A stretch of DNA of 64,000 nt from DASXHY01 sp036272195. GTDB lineage: Bacteria > Verrucomicrobiota > Verrucomicrobiia > Limisphaerales > DASXHY01. Shown piece after piece: positions 36,101 through 44,607 of the stretch. Below the pieces are notes generated by a model, which searched no databases, was not told where the DNA came from, and was given only the letters and a program-made list of their open reading frames with translations. Made by a program: the position numbers and the translations under genes. The DNA lies in assembly GCA_036272195.1 (NCBI GenBank), contig DATAZE010000024.1, positions 186,001-250,000 on the forward strand. The letters run 5' to 3'. Positions within the stretch are counted from its first letter, which is position 1; each line of letters starts with the position of its first letter.

Positions 36101-37830
36101 TCAAAAACACCGCCGTAATTGAAGCCCGCTATCGAAGTGCCGCCGCGACAGAAGAAGATGCCCGTATTCGCCGCTTGCGGCACATTTGGATTGATCCATG
36201 CAGTCACGGTCACGGTATTCGTATTGAGCCCCAACGAAGGCAAAGTCAGGACTGAATTCGCGGTGTTGTTGACAAACTGTCCCGCGGTATTGGCCGGGTC
36301 AAACCCGGTCAACCCATCGGTCGAAGGAACCGGACCGGCAATGCTATAGATCGGATTGCCATTTTGCACCGCCGGGCCGTAAACACCGTTAAAAGAGTTG
36401 GCGTTGTCGAAGGCGGTCGCGCCTCCCGGGGTCGTAGCCGGATCAGCCATTTCGTTCAATTGATAAAAAGCATACGGAGTGAGAGCAGCCACCGCACTTT
36501 CAACCGGCTCGACCGGCGTCCGGATGCTCACCGTCGCGACACTGCTGGTCGTCGCCCCGGCGGAATTAATCGCGGCGATGCTATAGTTCACTCCCGCAAA
36601 CAGGTCGGCGCTTCCGCTGCCGTAAGACAGCGTGCTGTTCGTCTCGCCAGTAAGCGGGACGCCGTTGCTCAACCACTGATAGCTGGAAGAGAAGAGCACG
36701 GAAGGCGAAAAATGAATCATGCCGCCGGAATAGACGGAGAAGGATTCGGGACCTTTGAGAATAACCGGAGGTCCATAAATCCAAGTGGGATTATAAGGTT
36801 GAACCGTCAGCGAGGCGGACACATCCGCGCCGCCCGGAAGGAAACTACTTGGAAAATTTCCGATCAATTCGGAATACGTATGATCGCCCGGCGTCAACGC
36901 AACGCCTTCGATGGTCACCGCGCTAAACGCACAATGTTGATGCAGATTCATCACGCCGCCATTGGTGATCGTCAATGTACCCGCCGTGTTGTAGGCGTAG
37001 CCCGCTTCGAAAACCGCCTTGCCCGGACCGTTGACGGTCACCGTGACATTCGGCATGTCGGCTTTGTAAAGCGTGCTGCTCGGGTCAATGATGACACTGC
37101 TATTGGTGCCGAGCGAACCAACGTTCGAACCTAAGAGCGCGCCACATTGGACGACAAACGTGCCGTGATAATCCAAGTTTCTCGTGCCGCCGGAAATGAC
37201 ATTGGGCGCGTTCGTTATAAAATTCATGATGAACAAATTGCCCGAACCTGAAAGCGTGGCGGCGATGTTGAACACCTCAGCAACCGTCGAAGGATTGGCG
37301 ACGCGATTCCTGTCAGTGCCGGAAGAAAGATAAGTTTGGCTCACCACCTGGACCGCGCCCGTGATGACGGCTGTCGACCCACCGGTTCCACCCAGCGCTT
37401 TGCAGATGACACCACCCTTGAGAATCAAGTTGGTGTAAGTATCGACCTGGTTATTAGCTGCCTTATACATCAGGACCGTGTTGGCATCCAAAGTCAGGGA
37501 CGTTCCCGGGAAAGTGCTGGCAGGGCCGGTGCCCGGGGTTCTGATGAACGTCACGTTCGGACTGCCGGTGCCGTTAAGAATGGCCACGCCATTGGAAATC
37601 GTTTCGTAGTCATTGCCGGTCGTGGCGGCGATTTTCGGCCCCACTTGCGTGGCGCCTGTGCCGGGCCTGCTCACGGCGGTGTTCGTCTGCCAATCTGAAT
37701 TTACCGTCCAGGTACCGGGTGTGGTTCCCTGGATATTCGTGCTGGTGAGATAAGCCGCCTGCGCGGTCCGGCAACAAATCAATAATCCCAAGCCGGCGAG
37801 GAGTAACCTAACGAAACATTTTGGCGTCAT
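33175..37830 (-). CDS. Giant secreted beta-helix/LamG/Ig surface protein
   Basis: The start at 37830 is chosen because MTPKCFVRLLLAGLGLLICCRTAQA is a signal peptide; a 78-codon extension lacks one. The 1551 residues contain three homologous modules of about 300 residues (25-343, 793-1090 and 1193-1490). Each is rich in short G/N-containing strands (NGGQI, LSGSGxL, GSLGTN) and ends with an LHQ-x-x-x-F-x-SV-x-x-NG-x-x-L motif, as in autotransporter-type beta-helices. Between them lie an Ig-like domain (353-440), a LamG module (450-690) and two Ig-like domains (697-785 and 1095-1185). The aromatic-Arg tail ends MFYRILVQ. No catalytic residues are recognised; glycan adhesion or capture is likely. 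It is first in a LacI-operator run with the pseudopilin, GH92 and MFS genes. Confidence 0.72.
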   Translation of the reverse strand: MTPKCFVRLLLAGLGLLICCRTAQAAYLTSTNIQGTTPGTWTVNSDWQTNTAVSRPGTGATQVGPKIAATTGNDYETISNGVAILNGTGSPNVTFIRTPGTGPASTFPGTSLTLDANTVLMYKAANNQVDTYTNLILKGGVICKALGGTGGSTAVITGAVQVVSQTYLSSGTDRNRVANPSTVAEVFNIAATLSGSGNLFIMNFITNAPNVISGGTRNLDYHGTFVVQCGALLGSNVGSLGTNSSVIIDPSSTLYKADMPNVTVTVNGPGKAVFEAGYAYNTAGTLTITNGGVMNLHQHCAFSAVTIEGVALTPGDHTYSELIGNFPSSFLPGGADVSASLTVQPYNPTWIYGPPVILKGPESFSVYSGGMIHFSPSVLFSSSYQWLSNGVPLTGETNSTLSYGSGSADLFAGVNYSIAAINSAGATTSSVATVSIRTPVEPVESAVAALTPYAFYQLNEMADPATTPGGATAFDNANSFNGVYGPAVQNGNPIYSIAGPVPSTDGLTGFDPANTAGQFVNNTANSVLTLPSLGLNTNTVTVTAWINPNVPQAANTGIFFCRGGTSIAGFNYGGVFDPNLGNYPLTYNWNNDPQTYNWSSGILPPPNLWSLVALVVTPTNATIYMLNTSGLVSSQHNYPHAVVPFNGTTLIGGDSLGINRTFSGRIDDVAVFNKALTRDQLFSVFYTASGQTAYAPVIQAQPVNQLVYAGQTAAFTVVGGGSSPLTYEWQVDTGSGFADVSGGQYSGLNSPTLMIANTTIGNTANYQVILSNASGTVTSSAVSLSVISTSPGGNITMSIQQASGANWDNTAAWSDGLGATDSSVQKPGSTYELLPGSRMRTPVTNATAIFPGVQLTADGNGIFTNNPGGGTAVSEIRFKPPVLPVNNTSITFQKLIMNGGQIDLAPDAGYAGTLTLSGEIDILTNAPLYNDGTGGDGVGLYVNAYLSGNGSFEYHGNFAGSVPLSAATNNLNIAGTTNTFSGVWNAVSGILLGSAPGSLGTNTIIVGSQTSTNAALETSYDLNNPNANLFLYGQMFLHQNDAFRSVFINGVPLTSGIYTFSQLNSAFPGMFPATWTQQTGSPVNTGSGQITVLVNPTPTMVTQPQSISVYPGQQAVTFTAAAAGTQPLSFQWYTNGTSALSDNANRIGSTSNVLTIPIPAPSDGADYTLVVTNIYGAVTSSVATLTILTPGPGMNFTLDFGGTPTNQATGQDWNTANNWNPGGQAASFIKYSNPGSTFEVVVGSRLRTPAGTNFNVFPADQLTIDGSGVFENNTLGAVGEFRLKNNSDPATSYFKKLVLNGGQIDSGDNAFEIIQGEVNVLSTSTIYVDSASTVDRGYQIDAFLSGSGDLLWHQFDGNLGGVGLLVTGATNTFNGQWIVDQGALVGGGVNSLGTNNISVGAGGLTAAVETVYDINSPNASLVLGPTGQLLLHQTDTFASVTVNGLPLANGVYTFAQLNGTYPANFPATWTMQTGSPVNTGSGTLRVGVTTPPPVFIQPQFSAGSLTLNWSQGTLLQATNVAGPWVTNGSTPPYSVMPATNGPEMFYRILVQ

Positions 37831-38616
37831 GAATGTATGCGGTGGAGTTTTGGAACGGTGGACATCGCTTGAGCGGTTCGCAATAGGTGGGCGCATAAAC
37901 GGTTTCAGTTGGAGTTGGGTGTTTTTGCAGTACTGAGATTGACTGGCTGCGTCAGGGCATGAACTCGGCGTCCGCTGAAAAAGACAAAAACGCTTAAGCA
38001 AAGGTTCACTGCGACACGCATAGGTACGCTTTACTGAGCCATTGGTTTCGATCTGATGCGTCAACTCTAAACGTCTCTCTGCCGAAGGGAATGGATTTTC
38101 TCTGTTAATCGTAACACAGCTTCTCTCTTTATCTTCTGGAACGGCTACCCTGTGCGGAATTTAACGAGAATTATTTCGCAACATTGCAGTTCAAAAAAGG
38201 AAACGCGCTCGCCTCGCAATCGTGAGACGCGTCCTCACGTCCGCAGTTTGAGGCATGAAATTTCCCGTGGTATCTTAATTTGACTGAAAGCGCGGAGCGC
38301 GGGTCTGCGACCCGCAGCGGGCCACCAGTCAGAGAGCATAGGCATAGCCCGTGACGTTGGGATTTTCATCGTTGCGGCGGCCCACAGAGCCGCGCCCCTC
38401 AAATTAAGACACTGCCAAATTTTTCCGCAACGTGACGCCCCCGCGCGCCTTTTCTGTCCGGCGTGGCGTACGTCCCACGGCAGCCGATGACAGCCGCGCT
38501 TCTCAAAGCGCCCGCAACATTCCGGATTAATCGGTGCGGGTTTTTCCTCCGTGCGAAAACTGCTTTTGGCTTTGCCTCGGACTTGTTTTTTCCATTTTGG
38601 GCAATACACTGTGTTT
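37831..38616. other. Divergent 786-bp spacer with operator and palindromic repeats
   Basis: This stretch separates the giant surface-protein gene from the bifunctional-nuclease gene. It holds the LacI-like operator at 38090-38116 and a repeat-rich block at about 38285-38460. The block includes the hairpin GCGGGTC-TGC-GACCCGC (38299-38315) and GC-rich segments resembling the other spacer elements of this window. I see no gene. Confidence 0.6.
38090..38116. promoter_or_regulatory. Putative LacI-family operator, second copy
   Basis: TGTTAATCGTAACA (38103-38116) with the left-hand context AATGGATTTTCTC matches the site at the lacI start (24870-24883) at 13 of 14 core positions. It lies 273 bp upstream of the chosen start of the giant beta-helix gene. 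Together the two sites suggest that one LacI protein controls both flanks of the GH92 locus. Confidence 0.6.
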
Positions 38617-39087
38617 ATGAAGAACGATGTCCTGCCGGTCCAGATTCGTGGAATCCTTCCGGCAAACAGCGGGTGCGCCCTTTTCGTCGGAAACGACGAG
38701 AAAGTCTTCGTCATCAACGTTGAGCCGCAGATGGGTGCTATTATCAGCATGTTTTTGCGCGACACACCGAAGGAACGCCCGCTCACGCACGATCTCATTC
38801 AAAATATTTTCAAAGGATTCAACATCGCCGTCGAACGCGTCATCATCACTGAACTGAAAAACTCCACCTATTTCGCGCGCCTGATTTTGCAGCAACAAAA
38901 CGAACTCGCCCGCAAAATCGTTGAGATCGATGCCCGCCCCAGCGATTGCCTGGCGCTCGCCACCGCCCAGAAACGCCCGATTTATGTCACCCACGCTCTC
39001 TTCGAACAGGTCGAAGACATGAGCGAAGTCCTCGATCGCATCAACGAAACCGGCGGTGAAGCCGGCGAAAGCGCCGAGTCCGATTAG
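38617..39087 (+). CDS. Bifunctional nuclease family (DUF151) protein
   Basis: The 156-residue protein belongs to the BFN/DUF151 family, single-domain proteins reported to have DNase and RNase activity in plants and of unclear role in bacteria. Recognisable segments are FVGNDEKVFVINVEPQMG, RPLTHDLIQNIFKGFN and ARPSDCLALATAQKRPIYV, the last being the most conserved family motif. The start at 38617 matches the usual N-terminus; upstream in-frame codons lie in the spacer. Its stop is 4 bp before holA, so the two are co-transcribed. Confidence 0.88.
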   Translation: MKNDVLPVQIRGILPANSGCALFVGNDEKVFVINVEPQMGAIISMFLRDTPKERPLTHDLIQNIFKGFNIAVERVIITELKNSTYFARLILQQQNELARKIVEIDARPSDCLALATAQKRPIYVTHALFEQVEDMSEVLDRINETGGEAGESAESD

Positions 39088-39091
39088 ACCG

Positions 39092-40222
39092 ATGCCTCCT
39101 GCCGCCGCCAAGTCCGCCGCTCCCGTCCTGCTCATTTTTGGAGAGGACGAATTCGCCGTTAAACAACGCGCCCGTCAGGTTTACCAGCAATGGACCGAAG
39201 AAGTCGGCGGCATGGACCATGAAATCGTTGATGCCGCCGTCGGCAACAGCGGCGAAGCCCTGAAAGCCCTGGCCAAACTCCGCGAAGCGCTGCAAACCCT
39301 CCCCTTTTTCGGCGGCGGCAAAGTTATCTGGCTGCAGAATTGCAATTTCCTCGCTGACGACCGCACCGGTTCCTCCACCGCCGTCACCGAAACGCTCGCG
39401 GAAATCGCCCAGGAACTGAAGGAGTTTTCCTGGCAAGGCATTCGCCTGCTCATCAGCGCCGCCAAAGTCGACAAGCGAAAAGTGTTTTTCAAAACGCTCG
39501 ACAAAATCGGCAGCGTGGAAAGTTTCGCAGGCTGGTCCGTGGATGACCGCGATTGGGCGGACCAGGCCGAGGGCTGGGCGCGCAAAGCCATCCGCGCCAA
39601 GGCCAAGGAGATTTCTGAGGAAGCCCTGGCCGAAATCATCAGCCGCGTCGGCCCGAACGCCCGCCAGTTGGAAAGCGAAATCGAAAAACTTTCCCTCTAC
39701 GTCGGCGACCGCAAACAAATCGAAATGGACGACGTCGAGGCCATTTGCACCCGCAACAAAATGGCCCGCGCGTTTGCGCTCGGCGATGCTCTCGGCGACC
39801 GCGACCTGCCGCGCCTGTTGCGACGGCTCGACGAGGAATTGTGGGAAGTGAAATTCGATTCGCAGAAATCAGAAATCGGACTCCTCTACGGCCTTATCGC
39901 TAAAGTAAGGGCAATGTTGCTGCTAAAAGAAATGTTGCGCGAAGGTTGGATCAAGCCGGATGGCGATTACAACCGTTTCAAGGCGCAATTGGAGCGCGTG
40001 CCCGCGGACAAATTACCTGCCGACCGCCGTTTTAATCCCCTCGCCTTGAATCCGTACGTCCTTTACAAAGCCCTCCCCCAAGTGAAACAGTACAGCCATA
40101 CCGAATTGGTTCACGCAATGGATATCCTGTTGCAATGCAACCAGCGCCTCGTCACCAGCGGACTCGATGAGTCACTGGTATTACAACAGGCCTTGGTACA
40201 AATTGTAGGCAAGGCTGCGTGA
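39092..40222 (+). CDS. holA: DNA polymerase III delta subunit
   Basis: The 376-residue protein matches the HolA clamp-loader subunit: an N-terminal AAA+-like domain beginning PVLLIFGEDEFAVKQRARQ, a FFGGGKVIWLQN strand, LISAAKVDKRKVFFKTL, and then a domain with GPNARQLESEIEKLSLY and MARAFALGDALGDRDLPRLLRRLDEE, as seen in delta subunits. It opens the beta clamp during loading. The start is the ATG at 39092, 4 bp after the BFN gene; an upstream GTG at 39056 would overlap that gene and is less likely. Confidence 0.9.
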   Translation: MPPAAAKSAAPVLLIFGEDEFAVKQRARQVYQQWTEEVGGMDHEIVDAAVGNSGEALKALAKLREALQTLPFFGGGKVIWLQNCNFLADDRTGSSTAVTETLAEIAQELKEFSWQGIRLLISAAKVDKRKVFFKTLDKIGSVESFAGWSVDDRDWADQAEGWARKAIRAKAKEISEEALAEIISRVGPNARQLESEIEKLSLYVGDRKQIEMDDVEAICTRNKMARAFALGDALGDRDLPRLLRRLDEELWEVKFDSQKSEIGLLYGLIAKVRAMLLLKEMLREGWIKPDGDYNRFKAQLERVPADKLPADRRFNPLALNPYVLYKALPQVKQYSHTELVHAMDILLQCNQRLVTSGLDESLVLQQALVQIVGKAA

Positions 40223-40286
40223 AATATAACGGCATGACCCGCCACCGCGCGCGTCAATCGTAAATCGAAAATCGTAAATTTTTTAG

Positions 40287-40817
40287 ATGAGTGCTCCGTC
40301 AGCAAAAATGTTGGTGTCCATCGGTGAAAGGTCCGCCCTGGTGCAAATCGCGGGCCGCGCCAATTTCACGTCCAGTGTTGACTTCAAAAGCCTGCTCGAT
40401 CAACTGCTGCAAAGAGGCTACACCTGTTTCGTCCTCGACCTCACCGAATGCGTCCTCATGGATAGCACATTTCTCGGCGTTCTCGCCGGGTTCGGCCTGA
40501 AACTCAATTCGCCGCAAACGGATAAAATCGACCGCACGATTCAACTCTTCAATCCCAATAGCCGCATCTCGGAACTGCTCGAAAATCTCGGCGTTCTTCA
40601 TTTGTTCCACGTCACCGAAGGCCCGGTGAAAACTCCCGACGGTGCCACGGTCAAGGACGTGAAGACCACGAACGCCAGCCGTGAAGAAGTCACGCGCACC
40701 TGTCTCGAAGCGCACAAGACCCTGATGGACATCAACCCCGACAACGTCTCCCGCTTCAAAGACGTGACCGCCTTCCTCGCCGACGATCTGAAAAAGATGA
40801 AGGCCGGTTCCCCATAG
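40287..40817 (+). CDS. STAS-domain anti-sigma factor antagonist-like protein
   Basis: The 176-residue protein starts with a STAS domain (about 8-110). The segment FVLDLTECVLMDSTFLGVLAGF matches the SpoIIAA-type phosphorylation motif, with Ser60 as the candidate phosphosite. About 65 residues follow with no family I recognise (EEVTRTCLEAHKTLMDINPDN). STAS proteins of this type regulate anti-sigma kinases in partner switching; no partner kinase or phosphatase lies nearby. It is followed by a GGCACGGGCG palindrome that may end the message. Confidence 0.85.
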   Translation: MSAPSAKMLVSIGERSALVQIAGRANFTSSVDFKSLLDQLLQRGYTCFVLDLTECVLMDSTFLGVLAGFGLKLNSPQTDKIDRTIQLFNPNSRISELLENLGVLHLFHVTEGPVKTPDGATVKDVKTTNASREEVTRTCLEAHKTLMDINPDNVSRFKDVTAFLADDLKKMKAGSP

Positions 40818-40819
40818 TG

Positions 40820-40843
40820 GCACGGGCGTCCTCGCCCGTGCGA
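40820..40843. repeat. GGCACGGGCG palindrome, solo copy
   Basis: GGCACGGGCG-TCCT-CGCCCGTGC lies immediately after the STAS gene. The same arm sequence forms the left part of the 57-bp element at 57386-57442. It can fold as a hairpin of 9 bp and may serve as a terminator. Confidence 0.7.
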
Positions 40844-40946
40844 ATCCAACAGTGTCAACTGCACCCGCTCGATAACAATCAGTGGTTTTGTTTTGACAGG
40901 CGCACACGATTCTGGAAGAAAGCTTTGTTCCTCAAGTCTTTCGAAT

Positions 40947-42383
40947 ATGAAATGTATTATTAAATTTCTTTTGCTGTCGGCGATGTTGATCCCGAGCTCG
41001 CTTCTCGCCCAATACGAACCGCTCCCGGGCGAGAGCCCGTCTGCCGCGGGAGCGCTCACGCCCGAGATGCTGAAAACCCTGGATGCATCGGTTCCCATCA
41101 CGCCGCAACTGCAAGCCGTTCGCGACGCGCTGGCGAACAACAGCGTCCGCTCTCTTGCCCTCAATCCCGACGTCGAGAACCGGACCGACTCGCTTTTTAC
41201 CAAGGAGATCAAAGAGCCTGGCTCGATTGCCGACCAGAAACAATCGGGCCGTTGCTGGCTGTTCGCCGGCCTCAACGCGCTGCGACCGGGGGTCATCGCC
41301 AAGCAAAAGATGAAAAACTTCATGCTCTCACAGGCATACGAACAATTTTATCAAGAACTCGAAGCCGCCAACCGCTCCCTTGAGTTGGCCATCATTCTGC
41401 GTCATGAACCGATCCACAGCCGCCGCATGGACACCTTCCTCAAGAGTCTGATCGGCGACGGCGGCAATTGGAATTACGTCCGCGCCTTGATTCAGAAATA
41501 CGGCGCGGTTCCGGAATCAGTCATGCCGGATGATTACTCCGCCTCGCACACGGACGAAATGGCCGCGCTACTGGCCACCCGTTTGCACAAGGCCGTGATC
41601 GAGATTCGCCAGCACGCCGACGCCGACATGCCTGAACTTCGTAAACTGAAAATGTCCGCACTGCAGGACGTTTACAAAATTCTTGAACTATGCCTGGGCA
41701 AACCGCCACAAACCTTTGATTGGCGATACGAGATCAAAGGCGACAAAGACGATAAAGTCAGTCCTCTCGAAATCTACACTCCTCAGTCCTTCTGTAAGAA
41801 ATTTCTCGAGGAAGACCTAAATCGCTACGTGAGCTTTGCCAATTACCCGGGCCAGCCGATGCACGCCCACTTGGAATGGTCCTGGGAGCGGAACATGGCG
41901 GATCAACCGAACTTCGAAGCCGTGAACATTGAGATGAAGGAAATTGTAGCCATGACATTGAAATCGGTGATGGCGGACCAACCCGTTTGGTTTGCCGCCG
42001 ATGCCAGTGCCGAGGGCGATAAGAAAAAAGGTCTCTGGCTCGATGAAATCGAGAATAAATCGGATTTGTTCGGCATTGATTTCTCGATGAGCAAAGCGGA
42101 CACGCTTGCTTATGATAATGGCACGCCCAACCACGCCATGGTGATTACCGGGGTGGATGTGCGCCACGACGCTCCGGTCAAATGGAAGATCGAAAACTCC
42201 TGGGGGAAAAAAGCCGGCGACGACGGCTGGTTCGTGATCGATGAAAAGTGGTTTGATAAACACGTCTTTCAAGTCATCATCGATCGTCGCTTCGTTCCGC
42301 CATCGCTCCTGGCCTTGGCCGACCAGAAACCGATTTTGTTGCCGCCATGGGATCCGTTCACCGATTGGAACGAGTCAAAATAA
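40947..42383 (+). CDS. Exported C1B cysteine peptidase (bleomycin hydrolase/PepC-like)
   Basis: The 478-residue protein has an N-terminal signal peptide (1-21, MKCIIKFLLLSAMLIPSSLLA), then a papain-like C1B peptidase fold. The catalytic triad is visible: QKQSGRCWLFA with Cys103, PNHAMVITGV with His396, and ENSWG with Asn417. Bleomycin hydrolases and PepC are usually cytoplasmic aminopeptidases forming hexamers, so a secreted form is noteworthy, although similar exported C1B enzymes are known in Bacteroidota. The start at 40947 is favoured by the signal peptide; 18 in-frame codons lie upstream. The C-terminus, WNESK, differs from the usual tail that self-processes to block the active site. Confidence 0.9.
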   Translation: MKCIIKFLLLSAMLIPSSLLAQYEPLPGESPSAAGALTPEMLKTLDASVPITPQLQAVRDALANNSVRSLALNPDVENRTDSLFTKEIKEPGSIADQKQSGRCWLFAGLNALRPGVIAKQKMKNFMLSQAYEQFYQELEAANRSLELAIILRHEPIHSRRMDTFLKSLIGDGGNWNYVRALIQKYGAVPESVMPDDYSASHTDEMAALLATRLHKAVIEIRQHADADMPELRKLKMSALQDVYKILELCLGKPPQTFDWRYEIKGDKDDKVSPLEIYTPQSFCKKFLEEDLNRYVSFANYPGQPMHAHLEWSWERNMADQPNFEAVNIEMKEIVAMTLKSVMADQPVWFAADASAEGDKKKGLWLDEIENKSDLFGIDFSMSKADTLAYDNGTPNHAMVITGVDVRHDAPVKWKIENSWGKKAGDDGWFVIDEKWFDKHVFQVIIDRRFVPPSLLALADQKPILLPPWDPFTDWNESK

Positions 42384-42391
42384 TTCGGAGC

Positions 42392-42408
42392 GCGGAGCAT
42401 TGCTCCGC
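42392..42408. terminator. Bidirectional hairpin between convergent genes
   Basis: GCGGAGC-ATT-GCTCCGC (7-bp perfect stem) sits midway between the stop of the C1B peptidase (42383) and the stop of the helicase (42416). It has no strong T-run but is well placed to stop both transcripts. Confidence 0.55.
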
Positions 42409-42415
42409 GAATTTC

Positions 42416-44473
42416 TCAGCCGTAAGTCCTTAAATTCCATTCCTCAATCAACTCCGCCGGAATTTCGCTCAAAAACCGCGACGGCTGTTGCATCATATCC
42501 CCTGTGTTCCCCGTCGCGCGAATCAACGGATAACTCAGGTAAAGTTCGTTGCGCGCGCGTGTAATTGCCACATACATAAGGCGGCGCTCTTCCTCCTCGC
42601 CTTCCGTGGTATCCAACGAACGCGCCGACGGGAACAGCCCATCGCACAGCATGATCACGAACACCACATCGAACTCGAGGCCTTTGGCCTGGTGAATCGT
42701 TGAGAGCTTGAGTTGTTCGTCATCGCGGTTCGCCGCCTGGTCACCTTCCGCCTCGACATTGGTGAGCAGCGCCAGTTGCGTCAGAAAATCCTCGATGGTT
42801 TCAAATTGCCGCGCGAACACCGCCAATTGCTCCAGGTCTTCCAGTCGCGATTGAAAATTGGGATAGTTCTCCTTCAAATGCTCCTCATAGCCCGCCTCCA
42901 CCGCGAGCCGGATCATCTTGGACGCGTTCCCGCGCACGTCCTTCGCCTCCATTTGTGCGACCGTCGCCGTGAATTGCGCCCAGGCAACCGCTGTTTTCTT
43001 CGGGACTAACCTGGAGCAAGCCTGCAACGCCCGCGCAATCTCATTTTCCCGATAGGAGCCGACGTGAGGAGGCTCTATCTTTTTTTGCGAAGTTAGAGTC
43101 TCGTCACCTCGACTCCTGCTTTCATCGTAAGCCTTCCAAATCTTATCCGCCCCCTTCCCGCCGATCCCCGGGAGCAATTGCACCAGACGTTTGAACGCCA
43201 GTTCATCCCTGGGATTTGTGACCAATTTCAAATACGCCGTCACGTCCTTGATATGTGCCTGCTCAAAAAAGCGAATACCGCTCGTGATGCTGAACGGGAT
43301 ATTGCGCCGCGTCAGTTCCAGCTGCAGTTCCAGCGCGTGAAAATGCGAACGATACAGCACCGCCATTTTGTTCAAGTCCATACCTTCCTCGCGCAGTTCC
43401 AGCACTCGCTGCGCTACGAACGCCGCCTGCTGGCCCGCGTCTTCGCACGTAACCAACCCCGGCTTGCTACCCGACTTGCGCGCGGGCGTGAGATGCTTGG
43501 CAAATTGATGGATGTTCGCGGTGATCGCCGCGTTCGCCACATTCAAAATTTCCGGCGTGCTTCGGTAGTTCGTTTCAATCTTGTAAATCTTTGCACCCGC
43601 ATAACGCTCCGAGAATTTCAAAATGTTTTGAAAATTCGCGCCGCGCCACGCATAAATGCTTTGTGCATCATCACCCACCACCATCACATTACGATGGCGC
43701 GCCGCCAGCAAATCGATCAACTCGCTCTGCAATCGATTCGTATCCTGGTACTCATCTACCATGATGAATTGAAAGCGCCTCTGATAATGCTCGCGCACAT
43801 CCGCATGCTCGCGCAACAGCTTGAGCCACAGCACCAGCAAATCATCGAAGTCCATCGCGTTCGTGGCCAGCTTGCGCGCCGCATAACGCTTTTCCATGTC
43901 CGTAATCGCCTCCGCCAGTTCGGAAAAATAGTCGTATTGCTCGTGCAAAATGTCTGCCACCGGTTTTTGCATGTTCAACGCCAGTGAAAAAATATCCCCC
44001 AACACTTCCGCTTTCGGAAACCGCGTGGCTTTGACATCGATATTCGACTCCGCCACGCACGTGGTGATGAGATGCTTGGCATCCTCACGGTCCATGATGG
44101 TGAAGTCACGCTGGTATCCGAGCAGGTTCGCGTGCTGCCGCAAAATCCGGTTGCCGAGGGAATGAAATGTCCCGCCCCAAAGCGTGGCCAATTCCTGGCC
44201 CAGTAGCTCTGTCACACGCCGCATCATTTCCTTCGCCGCCTTGTTGGTGAACGTCAGCAGCAGGATGCGGTCGGGCGGAATTCCCTGCTCCAACAGATAC
44301 GCCACCCGATAAGTCAGCGTGCGCGTCTTCCCGGACCCAGCCCCCGCGATTACTAGCGACGGTCCCGGCGGCGCGGTCACCGCCGCGAGTTGTTGTTCGT
44401 TCAACTCGCGCGCGTAATCAATCTGCAAATGGACCTCAGCCCGAAAAGGCTGCAGCACGTAATCGCGTGACAT
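42416..44473 (-). CDS. UvrD/PcrA/Rep-type superfamily I DNA helicase
   Basis: The 685-residue protein has the SF1A helicase motifs in order: Q-motif region LNEQQLAAV (25-33), Walker A GAGSGKT (44-50), motif Ia LLLTFTNKAAKEM, motif II VDEYQDTN, motif III GDDAQSIYAWRGA, motif IV TNYRST, motif V STIHQAKGLEF and motif VI EEERRLMYVAITRAR. It unwinds DNA 3' to 5' in repair and replication restart. At 685 residues it is somewhat shorter than PcrA or UvrD (about 720-750) and lacks the usual C-terminal extension. It converges on the C1B peptidase gene. Confidence 0.92.
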   Translation of the reverse strand: MSRDYVLQPFRAEVHLQIDYARELNEQQLAAVTAPPGPSLVIAGAGSGKTRTLTYRVAYLLEQGIPPDRILLLTFTNKAAKEMMRRVTELLGQELATLWGGTFHSLGNRILRQHANLLGYQRDFTIMDREDAKHLITTCVAESNIDVKATRFPKAEVLGDIFSLALNMQKPVADILHEQYDYFSELAEAITDMEKRYAARKLATNAMDFDDLLVLWLKLLREHADVREHYQRRFQFIMVDEYQDTNRLQSELIDLLAARHRNVMVVGDDAQSIYAWRGANFQNILKFSERYAGAKIYKIETNYRSTPEILNVANAAITANIHQFAKHLTPARKSGSKPGLVTCEDAGQQAAFVAQRVLELREEGMDLNKMAVLYRSHFHALELQLELTRRNIPFSITSGIRFFEQAHIKDVTAYLKLVTNPRDELAFKRLVQLLPGIGGKGADKIWKAYDESRSRGDETLTSQKKIEPPHVGSYRENEIARALQACSRLVPKKTAVAWAQFTATVAQMEAKDVRGNASKMIRLAVEAGYEEHLKENYPNFQSRLEDLEQLAVFARQFETIEDFLTQLALLTNVEAEGDQAANRDDEQLKLSTIHQAKGLEFDVVFVIMLCDGLFPSARSLDTTEGEEEERRLMYVAITRARNELYLSYPLIRATGNTGDMMQQPSRFLSEIPAELIEEWNLRTYG

Positions 44474-44607
44474 TGAGAAACCGTAGCCGGGGACTTGGAG
44501 GTTGTCGAATCCGCATTGAGGAACGGAAAAAACTTAATAAGGAATTCAGGAAACAAAATCTAAATTTTAATACTCAATCGCTTTCCGTTCCTAATTTCCT
44601 GCTTTCC

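Noticed and set aside
38235..38798. 187-codon minus-strand frame across the 38.2-38.8 kb spacer
   Set aside because: It overlaps the start of the bifunctional-nuclease gene antisense and runs through the repeat block; no family recognised.
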